64,000 nt of DNA from Triplophysa rosa (GCF_024868665.1 NC_079906.1:13268807-13332806), one strand, 5' to 3'; positions 50,701-62,425 are shown, numbered from the stretch's first letter. Made by a program: numbers and translations. The notes: generated by a model not told the origin, from the letters alone.

Positions 50701-51388
50701 AACCTATTTGATTTTCTATCTTCCACAGAACACAAAAGAAGATATTTTGAAGAATTTTGTTAACCCGCACTCCTTCACTTACCTTACAATGTAAGTGAAT
50801 GAGTGCCGGCGCTGTTCCGATACCAACCTTCTTCAAAACATCTTCTTTTGTGTTCTGGAGAAGGAAGTCAGTCATACATGTTTGAAATGATGTAAATTCA
50901 TGACATTAATCATGTTAACCATGTTAAGAATTCAGATTTTGTTGCTTCCATTGAATCACAAAAATGAAGATAAATTGATCACGCTGGAATAACATGCACC
51001 AAACCAGCTTAAGTGCATGCTTGTCATTACAAAAAATACAACACATATCAAGTATTAACAAAATCAAACATTTTTTTTACTTCTTACTCAATTTGTGAAT
51101 ATCATGTGTCATGGGGAACAGCATTAAAATGAAAAACTGAAACATTTTCATACTTTAATTTTGAACCCCATTGAATAATGTAAAATACAATCTGACTTTA
51201 GTTCAGTATTTGGTTTCAATAAAGGCCACAACGACACACCTGACAGCATCTTTGAATTTGTCCTTCAGTGGAATTTTGAAATCCGACTTCTCAGCTACTT
51301 TGTCGACACTGAGTTCATCCAGAACATCTCTCTGTACATGATACTTCACTCTTTTCCTGAGCTCTGTTTCTTGTATCTCTTCATCCAT
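42423..51388 (-). CDS. slc26a6: SLC26 anion exchanger with STAS domain, slc26a6-like (19 coding exons, about 750 aa)
   Basis: Electroneutral or electrogenic exchanger of chloride, bicarbonate, oxalate or sulfate at the apical membrane. Exons, minus: 51388-51240, 50403-50264, 49979-49869, 49739-49564, 49447-49283, 47913-47761, 47470-47388, 47267-47120, 46566-46453, 46367-46290, 46195-46100, 45845-45739, 45159-45090, 43869-43777, 43504-43358, 43248-43024, 42935-42881, 42718-42600, 42446-42423. Seen: [30 protein letters not shown], the signature [32 protein letters not shown], and STAS core [19 protein letters not shown]. The loop between TM3 and TM4 has two N-glycosylation sequons (NDT, NST). 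The STAS variable loop is very Lys/Ala-rich, then acidic. The last exon gives C-terminal THF, a possible class I PDZ ligand. Donors after exons 2 (GTTTCA) and 14 (GTCCAC) are weak. Assignment to A6 over A3 or A5 is by similarity and the PRKAR2A neighbourhood. Confidence 0.9.
42546..42581 (+). repeat. (GAGT)n microsatellite in slc26a6 intron 18
   Basis: Short tandem TGAG/GAGT run immediately 3' of the exon ending at 42600 on minus. It makes a spurious [10 protein letters not shown] reading frame if the exon is read through. Confidence 0.85.
43900..45089. other. slc26a6 intron, no further features
   Basis: AT-rich intron between the STAS-entry exon and the exon at 45090-45159. I see no repeat family or frame worth naming. 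Confidence 0.5.
45455..45700 (+). mobile_element. L2-type LINE 3' fragment in an slc26a6 intron
   Basis: GTGAAATGAGCTGCCAGTCT and the AAAACTAAAAACA stretch match the end of the reverse transcriptase frame at 290-340. The tail TAAGTCGCTTTGGATAAATG closes it. Confidence 0.55.
46653..46971. mobile_element. Cyprinid foldback MITE (GTTCAC...GTGAAC)
   Basis: TTAAAGGAACAGTTCACAC at the left and GGGTGAACTATTCCTTTAA at the right. The arms pair along most of their length (CATCATTTACTCACCCTCAT against AGGGTGAGTAAATGATGA). Between slc26a6 exons 8 and 9. Confidence 0.85.
47671..47738 (+). repeat. Compound (TG)n(AG)n microsatellite
   Basis: A TG run followed by a long AG run, close to the donor of slc26a6 exon 6. 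Confidence 0.95.
48525..49025. mobile_element. Truncated large palindromic cyprinid element
   Basis: 48525-48768 is a near-perfect hairpin (GGAAAATGAAAAGTTGCGAT and its inverse, each over 80 bp, around a CACGCAGCGCAT core). 48769-49025 is one outer arm ending AAAAAGTGGAGTGTTCTTTT. The matching left arm is missing. In slc26a6 intron 5. Confidence 0.75.
50641..50890. mobile_element. Foldback MITE, right end truncated
   Basis: TTAAAGTGATAGTTCACCCC at the left, internal GAACACAAAAGAAGATATTT and its inverse AACATCTTCTTTTGTGTTC. Between slc26a6 exons 1 and 2. Same family as 60190-60521. Confidence 0.75.
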
Positions 51389-52805
51389 TTTAATTCTTCC
51401 CTTTAGAGTTCCTTAAAAACCAAATCTCTACTTGCATTCACTGTTCAGTCCCAAAATTGTGTTGTTCCAGAATAATCACTTCCTCACAGTAAAAATGCAA
51501 TCCATGTGAGGACTGCTTGCAGAATGCAGATAGATTCACACACGGTGGAAAAAGCATTTAAGTCTGGCTTGTGCAGGACGTTCTTCAGTGAATTCAATGA
51601 ATTGGAAGGAGCTCCACAGGCTTGCTGGTGGTGTTGGAGGTTTTAGACAGCAGTGCACTGATTTACGTTCCTCTTCTATCACAGGTTGTTAATGTGTACA
51701 CATGTGCCCGGTCTGATACTCATCTAATCCATTCACACATTCACTGATAATTCTAATTTCTTCACATGGGGAGCAAAGTCCTGGGGGGGTTCTACAGAGA
51801 TGATGATGGGCACTTCCATGGCAGTTGGAGGTCATCTTATCTTGGTTTGATTAGATAGGAAACTTCATGTTGCATGTTTTTTGCATGTTGGCTGTGTGGG
51901 TAAGTTTACTCTCTGCAGACTGAAATAAGGAGATTTGTGCTGAACATGTGTCCCAAAAGTATTAATTATAAATAAAGCAAAATTAAACTAAATCCATAAA
52001 AAAACCCTCTGTGGACATTCAGGGAATTAAAAATAGAGTAAAAAAATGCAAAAGCTTTTCATTGTATGGTGGGTTCATGGTTAACATATTATAATTATAA
52101 TTACCTTTATGTAAAATATAAGTCTCTGATATACATAAAGTAAATGTGTGTGTATTTTTTTGTTGCAACAATCAGAACAGCTATGTTGAGATATTAATGT
52201 ATTAATATTAATATTAATGTAGCCTCTCCCCAACTCCTGACTGGAGAACAAAGTCTCTTGATCACTTACAGATCATGTCGCTGGGACTTCAAACAAGAAC
52301 ATATCAGCAATGCCCTTGCGTGATCTCAACAAATGGGAATTCAGATTCCAATTGAACTAAACTATGCTTTAATAATCTTAGTCACCAAGACAAAGCAAAA
52401 CAGCTGACATCATTACCATTATTTTAAAAAATGGTTACATGTAAATTCTGGGTGTTGTGACAAGGGTAGATCTCATAAAAATGTTCCAACGCTGGAATCT
52501 GACCTAATCATGTTCAAAGCAGTTGCAGGACATAACCTGCACACTTGCATATATGAAATCTCTATAAACCAAGTATTACCTGGCAGAAGAATGTAAATTA
52601 TTTACTAATGTTTTTTTGTCATATTGCTTTTTTCTATTGTTTAACAAAACCGAATGTCTTATTTCTTTATTTCACATCTGTTCATTTGGATCCGTTCATC
52701 ATGAAGAGAGATTGTGAAGGTCACAGCTCAGTAACATCTATGTCTGCCTCCAAGTCACAAATAACAGAAAGACACACACAGTACAGCATATAACACACAC
52801 ACACA

Positions 52806-52838
<33 letters not shown>

Positions 52839-53689
52839 TAGTGCAGAACAGTATGGTGTACTGAAGGGAAAAATTAAGAGGGAGGTAGAAAATCCGGAAC
52901 TAAATCATGATTCCTCAGCTGCATTAAACCATCTATAAAGGCATAAGAGCAAAACAAAACTACTCATTATACATTAAGTTTCTGTGTGACCTAGATTTTA
53001 CCAAGTAATACATGTTCCTGGATAAGGAACTGTAACCAAATCTGTCAAGTTAATTCAAACGCAATCTAAGTTTATGATTATCACAAAACCTTAAAGGAAC
53101 ACTCACCCTCAAGTTGTTTCAAATTTTTATAAATGTCTTTGTTCTGATGAACACAAAAGATATTTGGAAGAATACTTGTAACCAAACAGTTCTTGGCCAC
53201 CATTCACTACCATAGTAGGAAAAATCGGTTTATACATTTCTTTGTTCTGTTGAACACAAAATAAGATATTTTAAGCAGTTTAGGAAAGCAAACAGTTCTG
53301 GGGCACTTTATTATTCCTACTATGGTATAAGTTGGGATGACCAAATCTTTATAATTGGGTTAACTGTCCCTTTAAAACCGATTGCTTTAAATGAATTTTG
53401 TTCCAGGACCGACTAGAACACTCAGGAACATTTCCTACTTGGAGAAATCACATTCACCATGGGTAAGTGTATCTAAGTGACCTGGACATGCAGCACAGTG
53501 AAACGTGGCCTTTCACCACCTATGACCCAGCAAAAACACTAAAATCTGCATACGAACACAGGGTCACGCAGAATACAAACTGCTGTTCATTAGCTAGTGA
53601 TTAAGAGAGAGTCAATAACAGGTTACGCATTTCTGCTCATCCTCGGTAAAAGATCAACACTTTACGTGACGTATGTGAGTGTGTTTGAT
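51389..53689. other. Region between slc26a6 exon 1 and the SLC26 pseudogene
   Basis: Should include the slc26a6 5' UTR and promoter just right of 51388; no non-coding exon could be fixed. Contains a (CA)n/(CGCA)n microsatellite at 52793-52837 and a foldback element at 53091-53374. Nothing else supported. Confidence 0.5.
53091..53374. mobile_element. Foldback MITE
   Basis: TTAAAGGAACACTCACCCTC at the left, TAACTGTCCCTTTAA at the right; internal CTACCATAGTAGG and CCTACTATGG are inverted. Related to 46653-46971. Confidence 0.75.
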
Positions 53690-56600
53690 GTGTTTCACTG
53701 ACTGCTTTGAGTGAACGGATGGCCACGGAGTCCATAAAGATCACTCCAAGGTCTAGGGATTTGGCATGCCTGAAACCCAACGACACAGGGGTATTGTGCA
53801 TTGGAACAGTATGGTTCACTTCTAAAAAAGCAGACTTGATCCAGCATTTTATGTAATTTAGCTGGTAAAATCTGGTCATTTTTGGTTATTAGCCGATCTG
53901 AGATGGCTCACTTGGTTATTGAGATGGGCTACCAACAGACTATTTTGCTTGAGATGGTTAACCATGAACAGCGTTTCCAAACTTTTTGTCTACCATGGCA
54001 CGTTTTGATAAGAAAAATTTCCCATGGCACACTACTACTATTACAAGCATTACAATATTTTTACATATTTTATATTAAAAGTAGCACTCATGGAATTTAA
54101 ATCTCGCATTGAAAAGGATAGGCTATATTACTTATTTGTAGGAACGCATGCAGCAGTAATTTTTTTGTTTTGCAAAAAAAGGTTTTCTGAAAAATCTGAA
54201 TTGTTGGGTCAGTTACATATTTCTGGGTAAATTTAACCCAGCGGCCGGGTTTGTTGTCCCTTCTCGACTCAGTGCTTAGTTGAAATTTTTTTTAGAGTCT
54301 ACTGAATAGTAGGGTTTGTATATTGTTTGACTCGAAGTTGTAAAAAGATATTAACCTGTATGGTAATGTAGCCTGCTTATTGTCTGGTTTGCAAAAATTA
54401 CATTTATTTATGAGCACTGTTTTATAAAGTATGTAAAAATATGATTCATTTTCATAAGGATTTTATTGAGATATCAGCAGATCACAAGTTACACATGGAC
54501 ATTTTTGAAAATATACACACAGGAATATGCCCAAGAGCACCAGGTTTGGACCTGAGAGATTTACAGTAAAATACATATCAGCCACAACAACAAACTCACT
54601 GTTGTGTCCTGAAGATGACGGTAAGGAGAGAAAATGCAATTGCAATCAATTTTGTCCAAAAACATGTCATTGGGTCATTCACATTAAGTTGCCCTCACCA
54701 AGTCTAATCGATCCGTATTCCAGAGTTTAGGTACAGTACAGTAATCTCTGACTTGTGCAAATAAATCCTAATGCAGATTCACCAAGACTGTCTGTAACAT
54801 GAAAACACATAAAAATCACAGTAAAACCCTTAATTGGCCATACATTTATGAATTGAGGTGGTTTAGGACCTTTGGTAGCTGCTGAAAGAGGGGACTAAAC
54901 TTCAGAAGAATAAACAAAATTATTGAGGCAGACACCAGAGACCTACAAGAAAGACAGAGGAAGAAAGAGAGACATAAGATATGGAAGAAAAATATTAGTG
55001 ATTCAGACCGTCTCATAGTCCCCACCTACACCTAAATTAATTTATTGCGAAATCTTTGGTGTTCTGTTTCTTATCAACCTTTGTTGATAAGAATGACACA
55101 GACGTTTATGATCAATGTCTTAACCTGTTACTTAATGACAACTTAATAATTTACATCGTAATGTTTTGCATATTATCTGAATAAAGCCTGTAACACCTGT
55201 TCAAAGACTTTCTTGGTGCTGTTAATGACGGCAGATATTCATACCCGAGTTTGTCCACCTGTACTTTCCTGCACCATGCTACGAGACATGGATCCACTCT
55301 CTGGAAAGCACCGAAACACCCCTCCAACTGAATTACACAAGCCTATTGCCAACAGCTCCTAGTGGGGGAATACCAATTATGATCAGACATAATAGGGTAC
55401 GTTGCATTTTTATTACACAGTACAGGTGCTGTGCATTATTTTTTAACGTTACGACACTAGATAATATTCCCTAAACATTATCAGTTCTGCTGTGATCCCA
55501 AAACCTCTGTTTGTCTCTTTCTTGGTTGCTGTGAAAGGAATACCCATGTTTATGAGCAAACATCATGCCCAGTGAAGCTTGAAAACCATAGGCCATCACT
55601 GCAAGCGCAAGAGCTGACAATAAGAGTTCCTGAGAGACGACAAATGATGAAATGGAGGGGGGAGTGAAAGTCTACAACCTGAGAGAGGGAAAAACAAAAT
55701 AGTGAGAAAATGAGTTTAAAACCAAAACACTTTCAGCTAAATTGTATTGTAATGAAAGTCCATATTCTGCTGACCCAGTTGGTATGGGGCCAATGATTCC
55801 ATACCGTAGTATGGATACCATACTAGTATCAGCCCAGAGATAATTGAAACAACCAGTGTTGCAGTTAATACACTCCCCATTCCAGCCACAATGTTTGAAA
55901 ACATCTAGGACAGACACATATATATTTCTCTATCTCAGATGACCAGAGATTATACATTAAAACACAGACCTCATGCTTACCCAGACCACAGAGAGGACAC
56001 TTCTGTATCTGTCTATAGAGATGTCCAGGAGTAAAGGCAGCTGGTGAACGGTCACATGAACAGCAGCTGCCGTAGTGTATCCACTGACCAACGGCTGAGA
56101 CAACCACTGACACCCTCCTCCACAACGCAACACATGCAACAGAATCTAAACACAAACAAACACAAAATTAATAAAGCAAACACATTTATTAGAAGGCTAA
56201 TAAAAAGCTCAAATGATTTAAATATTGTCTAATAATATGAATGGGCTTCAAGGTAGGTTTAGGGTGCTATGGGTCAAAAATGTTATTATCTTAGTATGCA
56301 GACCATTGCTTCTGTTAGTGGTCCTTGGTAATATACCTGTAGCCTTTTAAGGTTTGTGTGTTTTACCTCCATTAGGCCACATAAAACGGTCAATTGAGCT
56401 GCAAAGGCAACTCTACTGCTCTCTGCCTCATCTCTCATCTTCATCTGCTCCGCTGCCTGGCAACACCGCATCACCTGTCACTGTACTGACCATGACGGAA
56501 AGGACAGCGAAAGTACCTGTGAACCAACCAGTTAGAGAGATCTGTATGAAAATTCAAACCACATCTAAAAAAAGTTAATGGATTAGAGATTGTTTCAAAA

Positions 56601-57633
56601 AATTATAGATACAAACATAATAGCCTTTTTTGACAGACAGAGCAGGAGAGGTGCGTTTCTAGTGTGTGGGTGCTTACCCACACAGATGTGTTTGTTTGTT
56701 CCAAATATGAAAAAGATGAAGAATACAGACCAAACACTAGACTAGAGGAACTGCAGTCAGCCAGCAGAGCATTAGCCATCCCTGCAGAGAGAAACAAAAG
56801 AAGATTTGAACAATAAATGACAAATCCTCGTACAGAGGAATGCTTGATGTTTAGTACAATAGAATTAGTCATTTCAGTCACTTTATTTGTCTGTCATCAC
56901 ACTCAAAATGGAAATTGTGCAGTATGAAATGTGCTAGGCTGTGACAGTAGTTCTGTAAATGTCTTGCATGAGAAACAGATGAAAATGAAAATCATGACGG
57001 ACGCTCATATCCTGGTCATTTCCAGTTTCCATGTCATTTCCAAATTAGGTGCATGTTTGAGGCTTACGCTATGGGACATACAGATTTTTTGGAGGTGTGC
57101 TCTTGGTAATATGTGACCCTGGACGATGGTCAATTTTTCAAAATCTGAAAGCTGAAGAAATAAGCTTTCTATTGATATATGGTTTGTTAGGATAGGACAC
57201 TATCTGGTGGAACAACAACTATTTACAAAGCTGGAATCTGAGGGTGCAAAAAATCTAAATATTGAGAAAATCGCCTTTGAAGTTATTAATCTGAGGCACT
57301 GTAGCAGGCCATCCACTCACAAAAATAAAGTTTTTATACATATACAGTAGGAAATTTATAAAATATCTTCATGGAACATGATCTTTACTTAATATCCTAA
57401 TGATTTTTGGCATAAAAGAAAAATCGATAATTTTGTCCCATACCATGTATTTTGGGCTTTTACTAAAAATGTTCCCGTGCTACTTAAGACTGGATTTGTT
57501 GTCCAGGGTCACATATAGGTGTGCATGTGTTAAACCTTGAGGAAGGTGCATTTTTCTGAATGAGTATTGTGGCAGCCATGACAGGAGAGGTATGACAGAG
57601 AAGAAACCGCTCTTTAGCTTCGGACCCGAACAC
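53690..57633 (-). pseudogene. Decayed tandem copy of the SLC26 anion exchanger (slc26a6-like pseudogene)
   Basis: Upstream of and parallel to the functional copy. Recognisable exons, minus, by counterpart: exon 2 57633-57536 (98 nt against 140; 42 nt deleted in frame), exon 3 56781-56678 (scrambled, lost bases), exon 4 56516-56367 (frameshift; stop after GADEDER), exon 5 56145-55981 (165 nt, same length as the functional exon, open, with QPLVSGYTTAAAVHV), exons 6-7 55904-55775 (SVLTATLVVSIISGL, then fused to IGPIPTG), exon 8 55629-55522 (ALALAVMAYG; donor lost), exon 9 55358-55245 (114 nt, same length, open, [13 protein letters not shown]), exon 10 54942-54870 (frameshift), exon 12 ending 54600 (IAIAFSLLTVIFRTQ), and a STAS core near 53760-53697 (VIFMDSVAIRSLKAV). 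Exon 1, exon 11 and the STAS loop exons were not found. Possibly the remnant of a second slc26a6-type paralogue present in other cyprinids. Confidence 0.85.
57109..57516. mobile_element. 408-bp MITE with ATATGTGACCCTGGAC ends
   Basis: Perfect 16-bp inverted ends. Lies in the pseudogene between counterparts of exons 2 and 3. Non-coding. Confidence 0.85.
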
Positions 57634-57639
57634 CTACAA

Positions 57640-58845
57640 TTTATACTCAACCATTTTTACCAGAGTTCTATCTTCAACTATTCCCACACTGTCTGGGACT
57701 TGATTCCACAGCACTGTCCCAGGATATCTAGCTGTGCTTCATTCACACCACAGCTGTGATTCTGGTATTCTCTTTTTGTGAAGGTCTTTCATTGTCCATC
57801 TGTCAGAATGAGAAAAAAAGAATACATCACTGTAAGTGTGCATGATTGTTATTGTGCACAGCTACTATGTCCTTGAACTCAAAGCAAAGCCCATTATCAC
57901 TTCTACAAACAAACACATTTGCACCAATTAATCTAGTCTATTATACCGTAAGAGAGAAGGACAAGAGGTCTTTACCTTTCATTTACCCTTTATGATTATC
58001 TACTTATTATTATTACCTCTTAAATCTTGGAACAGCCATCTTATGACACATGTTAGATCAGTCAAATGAATGAGTCATTGCGCTGAATTCGCCTTGGGAT
58101 TCGCACTGTTCAAAGGTTGAAAGATTTCAATCTACCACTGCTGAGAACATATTACACAATATCCCTCAGGTGACTGCTTTTGCTAACAGACCTGCTGCTA
58201 TTTTTGCTTTTGTTTTGTTCAGAACATTTCCCCCCTGACAATAATTACATGATTTCCTTATTAAGGGCAGAGCTGTATTACGTAGAAGATATGACAATAC
58301 ATTCAATAATGCAGTCGCCAGTCAAATTGTGGAGCCCCTTCTGTACAGCAGACAAAAGGCTGACATGCTTTAGTGTATTTGAAATGCTTTTTTGTACGTT
58401 TGACTGTATGTGCAGAAAAAAAACTTAAAAAGCAGATTACAACACCACAGTACCTTGCAGGAGCTTCTGTGTTCTTTCAAACAAATGTATAGAATGTATT
58501 TCAAAATGTATAGAAGGTTAATATTCAAGCACAAAAGTGGTACACAGCTTAAAGTTATACTGTAGTTTAAGAATAGTACATTAAATAATGCATGTAAAGG
58601 GCTGATGAATACTCTAGTATTTGCACGTTCACAAACATGACAACACAAGCTCAACCTGCACCTGTCAGCAGTCTGTGATGGAGCACACGTGACAACAGGT
58701 GACTACACGAGTATGAGGGTGTTGTAAGTGCAAATAAAGTTATTATCAAAAAGAACCCTGAAGATATAGTTTTCTTACCTTGTCTGGAGAATGAAATGAC
58801 AATGTTACGTCTAAACTAAGGATACCTGTCTATTATACACAAGTG
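57640..58845. other. Intergenic sequence upstream of the pseudogene
   Basis: No counterpart of SLC26 exon 1 recognised here. AT-rich; short frames only. Confidence 0.5.
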
Positions 58846-59879
58846 TACTGCAAAAAATGACTCTCTTACTAAGTATTTTTGTCTTGTTTTCCAGTAAAAA
58901 TGTCTAGAAATTCTTGAATCGAGATGCATTTTCTTGATGAGCAAAATAATCTAATAAAATATGTCTTGTTTTCAGTCAAAAAAATTCAGTGAATTTGTGC
59001 TTAAAACAAGCAAAAACATCTGCAATGGGGTAAGAAAAATAATCTTGAATTGAGTGACTAAGAAAAAGGTAAACCTTAATTCAAGATTATTTTTCTTACC
59101 CCATTGGCAGATTTTTTTTGCTTGTTTTAAAGGGGTCATATGGCGGAAGTATGTGTTTTTCTGTGTTTTTGGTGTGTTATAAGTTGCCCATGCATGTATT
59201 AGACACGTAAAATTGCACAAATGAAAGTGTGGGAATAAAAGATGCATTCTATCTAAAAGCGAATGCTCAACCAGACTTGCCTGAAACGCCTCGTGTAACC
59301 ATACCCCGGCGAATCTACGTAACTTCGTAACATGATTTGACAAAGACCGCCCAAATCTACAAGTAGTTAAGGTGGACGTAATTGTAAATCTCATTGTATC
59401 GCCTGTCAGTACAATTGCTTTGGAACCTGATGTTCCGAATATGGTAAGAGGCGTTACAATTCCGTGAAATGCTTGCAGTATTTGACCAATCACTACGCAC
59501 TGGTGAACTGGCCAATCATAGCACACCTTGCTTTTCAGAGCGATGAGCTTTGTCAAAAATCAGCGTGTTTCAGAGAGGCGGGGCAAAGAGGAGATACAAA
59601 CATGCACGGTATGTGGAAAATACAACGTTTTTTAAACTGTAAATGGTGTATACACATTGCGTTACATCTAAAACAAACAATAATATTCGTTTTAGCCGTG
59701 CAATATGACTCCTTTAAGCACAAATTCACTGAACTTTCATATTTTTTAACTAAAAACAAGAATTATTTTCTTAGGCCATTTTGCTCATCAAGAAAATGCA
59801 TCTTGATTCAAGAATTTTTAGACATTTTTACTGGAAAACAAGAAAAAAAGACTAAGTAAGAAGGTCATTTTTTGCAGTG
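58846..59879. mobile_element. Foldback element (CTGCAAAAAATGAC ends) split by a nested element
   Basis: Left ACTGCAAAAAATGAC, right GTCATTTTTTGCAGT; arms share TTCTTGATGAGCAAAAT and its inverse. A second hairpin (GGGTAAGAAAAATAATCTTG and inverse) lies at 59030-59102. It is interrupted at 59129-59716. Confidence 0.8.
59129..59716. mobile_element. Nested element with AAGGGGTCATATGG end
   Basis: AAAGGGGTCATATGGCG at the left and ATATGACTCCTTT at the right, inserted where the host foldback would read GCTTGTTTTAAGCACAAATT. Non-coding; TA-like junction. Confidence 0.7.
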
Positions 59880-60189
59880 CATGACCTTAACTGGTCAATA
59901 AAAACTCACTCAGTCTGTGTGTTTTTCATTTATGTTTCTGTCCTTCAATATTTTTATTGTTTACAATTATATACAAATAGTGGGACCTTATACAATATTC
60001 ACCACAACCCACGCAAAACACAAATCACCATGACTACTGTGCGCAATAAATATACATTTAAAAAAGAAAACAGAAACAAACAACTCAAAGTTGGGGAAAT
60101 TTCCATGACAAATGTTTTTGTGCTACTTTTTTGGGTTTTGCACCTGTATAGTTCTAACATTAAATAAGTAGTGAATGACCCAAAGTGGA

Positions 60190-60521
60190 GACAGTTCACC
60201 AAAACATGAAAATTCTGTCATCATTTATTCACCCTCTTGTCATTTCAAACCTGTATGACTTTTTTCTGCAGAAAACAAAAGAAGATATTTTGAAGAAAAT
60301 TAACTGAACAACGGCGGTACCCATTCACTTCTATTGTATGGACACAAAACCAATGCAAGTGAATGGGTACCGTCGTTGTCCATTATCGACATTCTTCGAA
60401 ATATCTTCTTCTGCAAAAGAAAAAAGTCATACAGGTTTGAAATGACAAGAGGATGAATAAATGACGACTAAATTGTTTTGATCATTTATCATTCAAATTT
60501 TTGGGTGAACTGTCCCTTTAA
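60190..60521. mobile_element. Foldback MITE, nearly complete
   Basis: CAGTTCACCAAAACATGAAA at the left and TTTTGGGTGAACTGTCCCTT at the right; centre pairs GAAGATATTTTGAAGAA with its inverse and CCATTCACTT with AAGTGAATGG. Confidence 0.85.
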
Positions 60522-60590
60522 CGTGTCATTTTTTCCATTAAAAATCTTTACAAGCCTCAAACAGGAAATAAAACAAAACAGTTTTCCAAT

Positions 60591-61309
60591 ACGCCCTTTC
60601 ACATGACGTCACGCATCTTCCGTTCTGCTGCGAAGCAGTGTATCATTACTTCCGCTAGCACTCCAGTTCATAAGGTGGCGGTAATGCACCTATAAGCTGA
60701 TTTGCCAACCGCCAGTAAAACTGCTAGCGCCTCAGAATGGAGTTTACCAAGTGGCTTGCACATCTGCCACAAATACGTCTAGATGATGTACAACGTCTTG
60801 CAGACAAATTTTCGCTAACGACAAGATCAAAGCTAGAGAAAGGATACAAATTCTTCGTTGAACAGGACCTGTTTGATTATGAAGGTAAGGGTTTTGTTTT
60901 CTTTTTGTGTTAGCGAAGGTGCTAGGATAAGTACTTGGAATAGGCACTCACTAAATCCTTGGTGTTTCGAGTCAGACGTGATCACCCAAACGTGTTTTTT
61001 CGTCAATTTTAACAATCATAGGTAGTTTAGATGGTTAGAGTAAGGTTAGGGTTAGGGTAAAGGTTTCGTAAGACTTGAAACACCAAAGATTTAGTCAAAA
61101 CCAACAAGCCACGCCCACGGATCTGACTCGAAACACCAAGGATTAAGTGCGTGCCTACTTGAATACGTGTTCTGTCAGTTTTTTTCTCTTCCAGCGCGAC
61201 GGCAAAACGGAAGTTCTTCTTATTATTATTGTTTGTTGCAAGACGGATGTTATGATACACTGCTTTGCAAAAAGGCGGAAGTTAAGTGACGTCACTGTGA
61301 AAAGGGCGT
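60591..61309 (+). mobile_element. 719-bp ISL2EU-like element carrying a YqaJ-type first exon
   Basis: Ends ACGCCCTTTCACATGACGTC (60591) and complement (GACGTCACTGTGAAAAGGGC, then GT) ending 61309, flanked by AT on both sides (60589-60590, 61310-61311). Plus exon 60737-60884 begins MEFTKWLAHLPQIRLDDVQR, contains LEKGYKFFVEQ and ends at donor GTAAGG. A later acceptor TTTTTTCTCTTCCAG leads into a short frame with a stop. The rest of the gene, and any THAP transposase, are gone. A truncated relative starts this window at 1-98. Confidence 0.65.
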
Positions 61310-61406
61310 ATTCACACGGAGTGTAAAATCAAGGTAACTGAATTTGCATGTATTTCGTAAAATTGAATCTAACTAGATGTACTGTGTTTTTCCTCATTAC
61401 TGAGCG

Positions 61407-61875
61407 TCAGTACTGAAACTGCTTTAAAAGCACAGTAAGATCTTTGAGTCTCTCTGCTCGGCTCCGTGCAGACTGATGAACCGGCAGCTCAAAAAAAGAA
61501 AATGTGAAGCTACGAGAGAAGCTAAGATTTGTGATTTGCCTCAAAGGAGGTAACCTAGGAGGTCTGGGTGGATGTCTTGGTGGGAGGGGCTTACGTTTTA
61601 CACTGGCACTCTGCCCATTCTCCGGTTTAGTATTTTTGATTTGAGGAGGGGGTGGTGGGGGCTGGGTCTCCCGTGCGATGACTGGCTTATTAGAGTGAGC
61701 AGGGGTGAGGGGAGAAAGTGGAGTGGGGAAACTGGCAAAGGAGGAATCGGAGTGGGAGGAGCCTTCCCAGGGTGCCATGCTGTCGGGGAGGGTGGCGGAG
61801 GAGATGGGGGGACGGCCTCGTTTTCTTGTCTCGACCTGAGGGGGACCTTGAGGAGTGGATAGAGCGGGCCTCGCT
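61407..61875 (-). CDS. C-terminal coding exon of an unidentified proline-rich, AT-hook-like protein
   Basis: After an acceptor (a long T run and AG at 61876) the minus strand stays open to a TGA-type end at 61407, giving about 156 residues. It opens with RPALSTPQGPPQVETRKRGR, so it has an AT-hook-like RKRGRPP, then Ser/Pro-rich sequence, a run of six prolines, a second basic proline-rich part (RKPLPPRHPPRPPR), and a C-terminal basic/hydrophobic end (FELPVHQSARSRAERLKDL). The first codon is split, so at least one exon lies upstream. A donor-like GTAAGTC at 63941-63935 after GAGCAAGACG would join in phase as YVLEQD-ARPALS, but no acceptor for it is clear. I do not recognise the protein; a nuclear or chromatin role is only suggested by the AT-hook. 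An ISL2EU-like transposon sits immediately upstream in the presumed intron. Confidence 0.45.
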
Positions 61876-61970
61876 AAAAAAAAACATGAAAATACACAAA
61901 TGACAATTCAGAAAAAGCCAGATACAAATTGAATTGACCCTTCGCTAAGCCCCGCCCTCCTTAGTTACTG

Positions 61971-62425
61971 TTGCTAGGCCTGTCAAGCTTTCACGCCTGG
62001 CAAGTGTATTACAGTGTGTATGCACCGGTGTCAGACATTCCCAAGGAGATAATTTGTCATTTTTGGCGAACATGTGAAATATCTGAGAGAGCAAGACAAA
62101 AGGGACTGCAGTGTGCATTCGGGGGATATATCCACGACATAATATGCAACCGATTAGAAAATAATTTAATCAAAATTGAAGCTAAAGCCTATGAATGATA
62201 ACATTCTCCCGCTTATATTTTAGTAGCGCGCCAGGCTACTGCTCACACGTCGTGGGTCTAATCTACGCCTTGGACCTGGCAAGAGCCAGAGATGCTGAGC
62301 TGAGCCATACATCATCAACAACACAAACACATTTCCGTCTTGCCTTTAATCATCTTATTTTACGTTCAAATATATGCATTATGAACAAAGAACCGTCATT
62401 ATTTCCAAGCAATGATGTGCTGAGT
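61971..62425 (+). pseudogene. YqaJ/SWIM-type protein fragments of the same transposon
   Basis: The plus frame from 61971 includes KGLQCAFGGYIHDI and LIKIEAKAYE, resembling the region before the nuclease domain in YqaJ-type proteins of animal transposons. After a stop at 62196 and an acceptor-like TTATATTTTAG, a second frame gives APGYCSHVVGLIYALDLA, which looks like the C-x-H part of a SWIM-type zinc motif (CSHVVGL). The stretch that should link them, with the first two cysteines, is absent. Assignment is from remembered family pattern, not a search. Confidence 0.5.

Noticed and set aside
53690..57633. A second functional SLC26 gene
   Set aside because: Frameshifts, a stop, lost bases and missing exons 1 and 11 make it unlikely to be functional.
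58972..59556. 194-codon minus frame
   Set aside because: Spans the junction of two non-coding foldback elements; no domain and no coding-like composition.
61572..61862. Plus-strand Gly/Trp-rich frame
   Set aside because: Antisense shadow of the proline-rich exon on minus.
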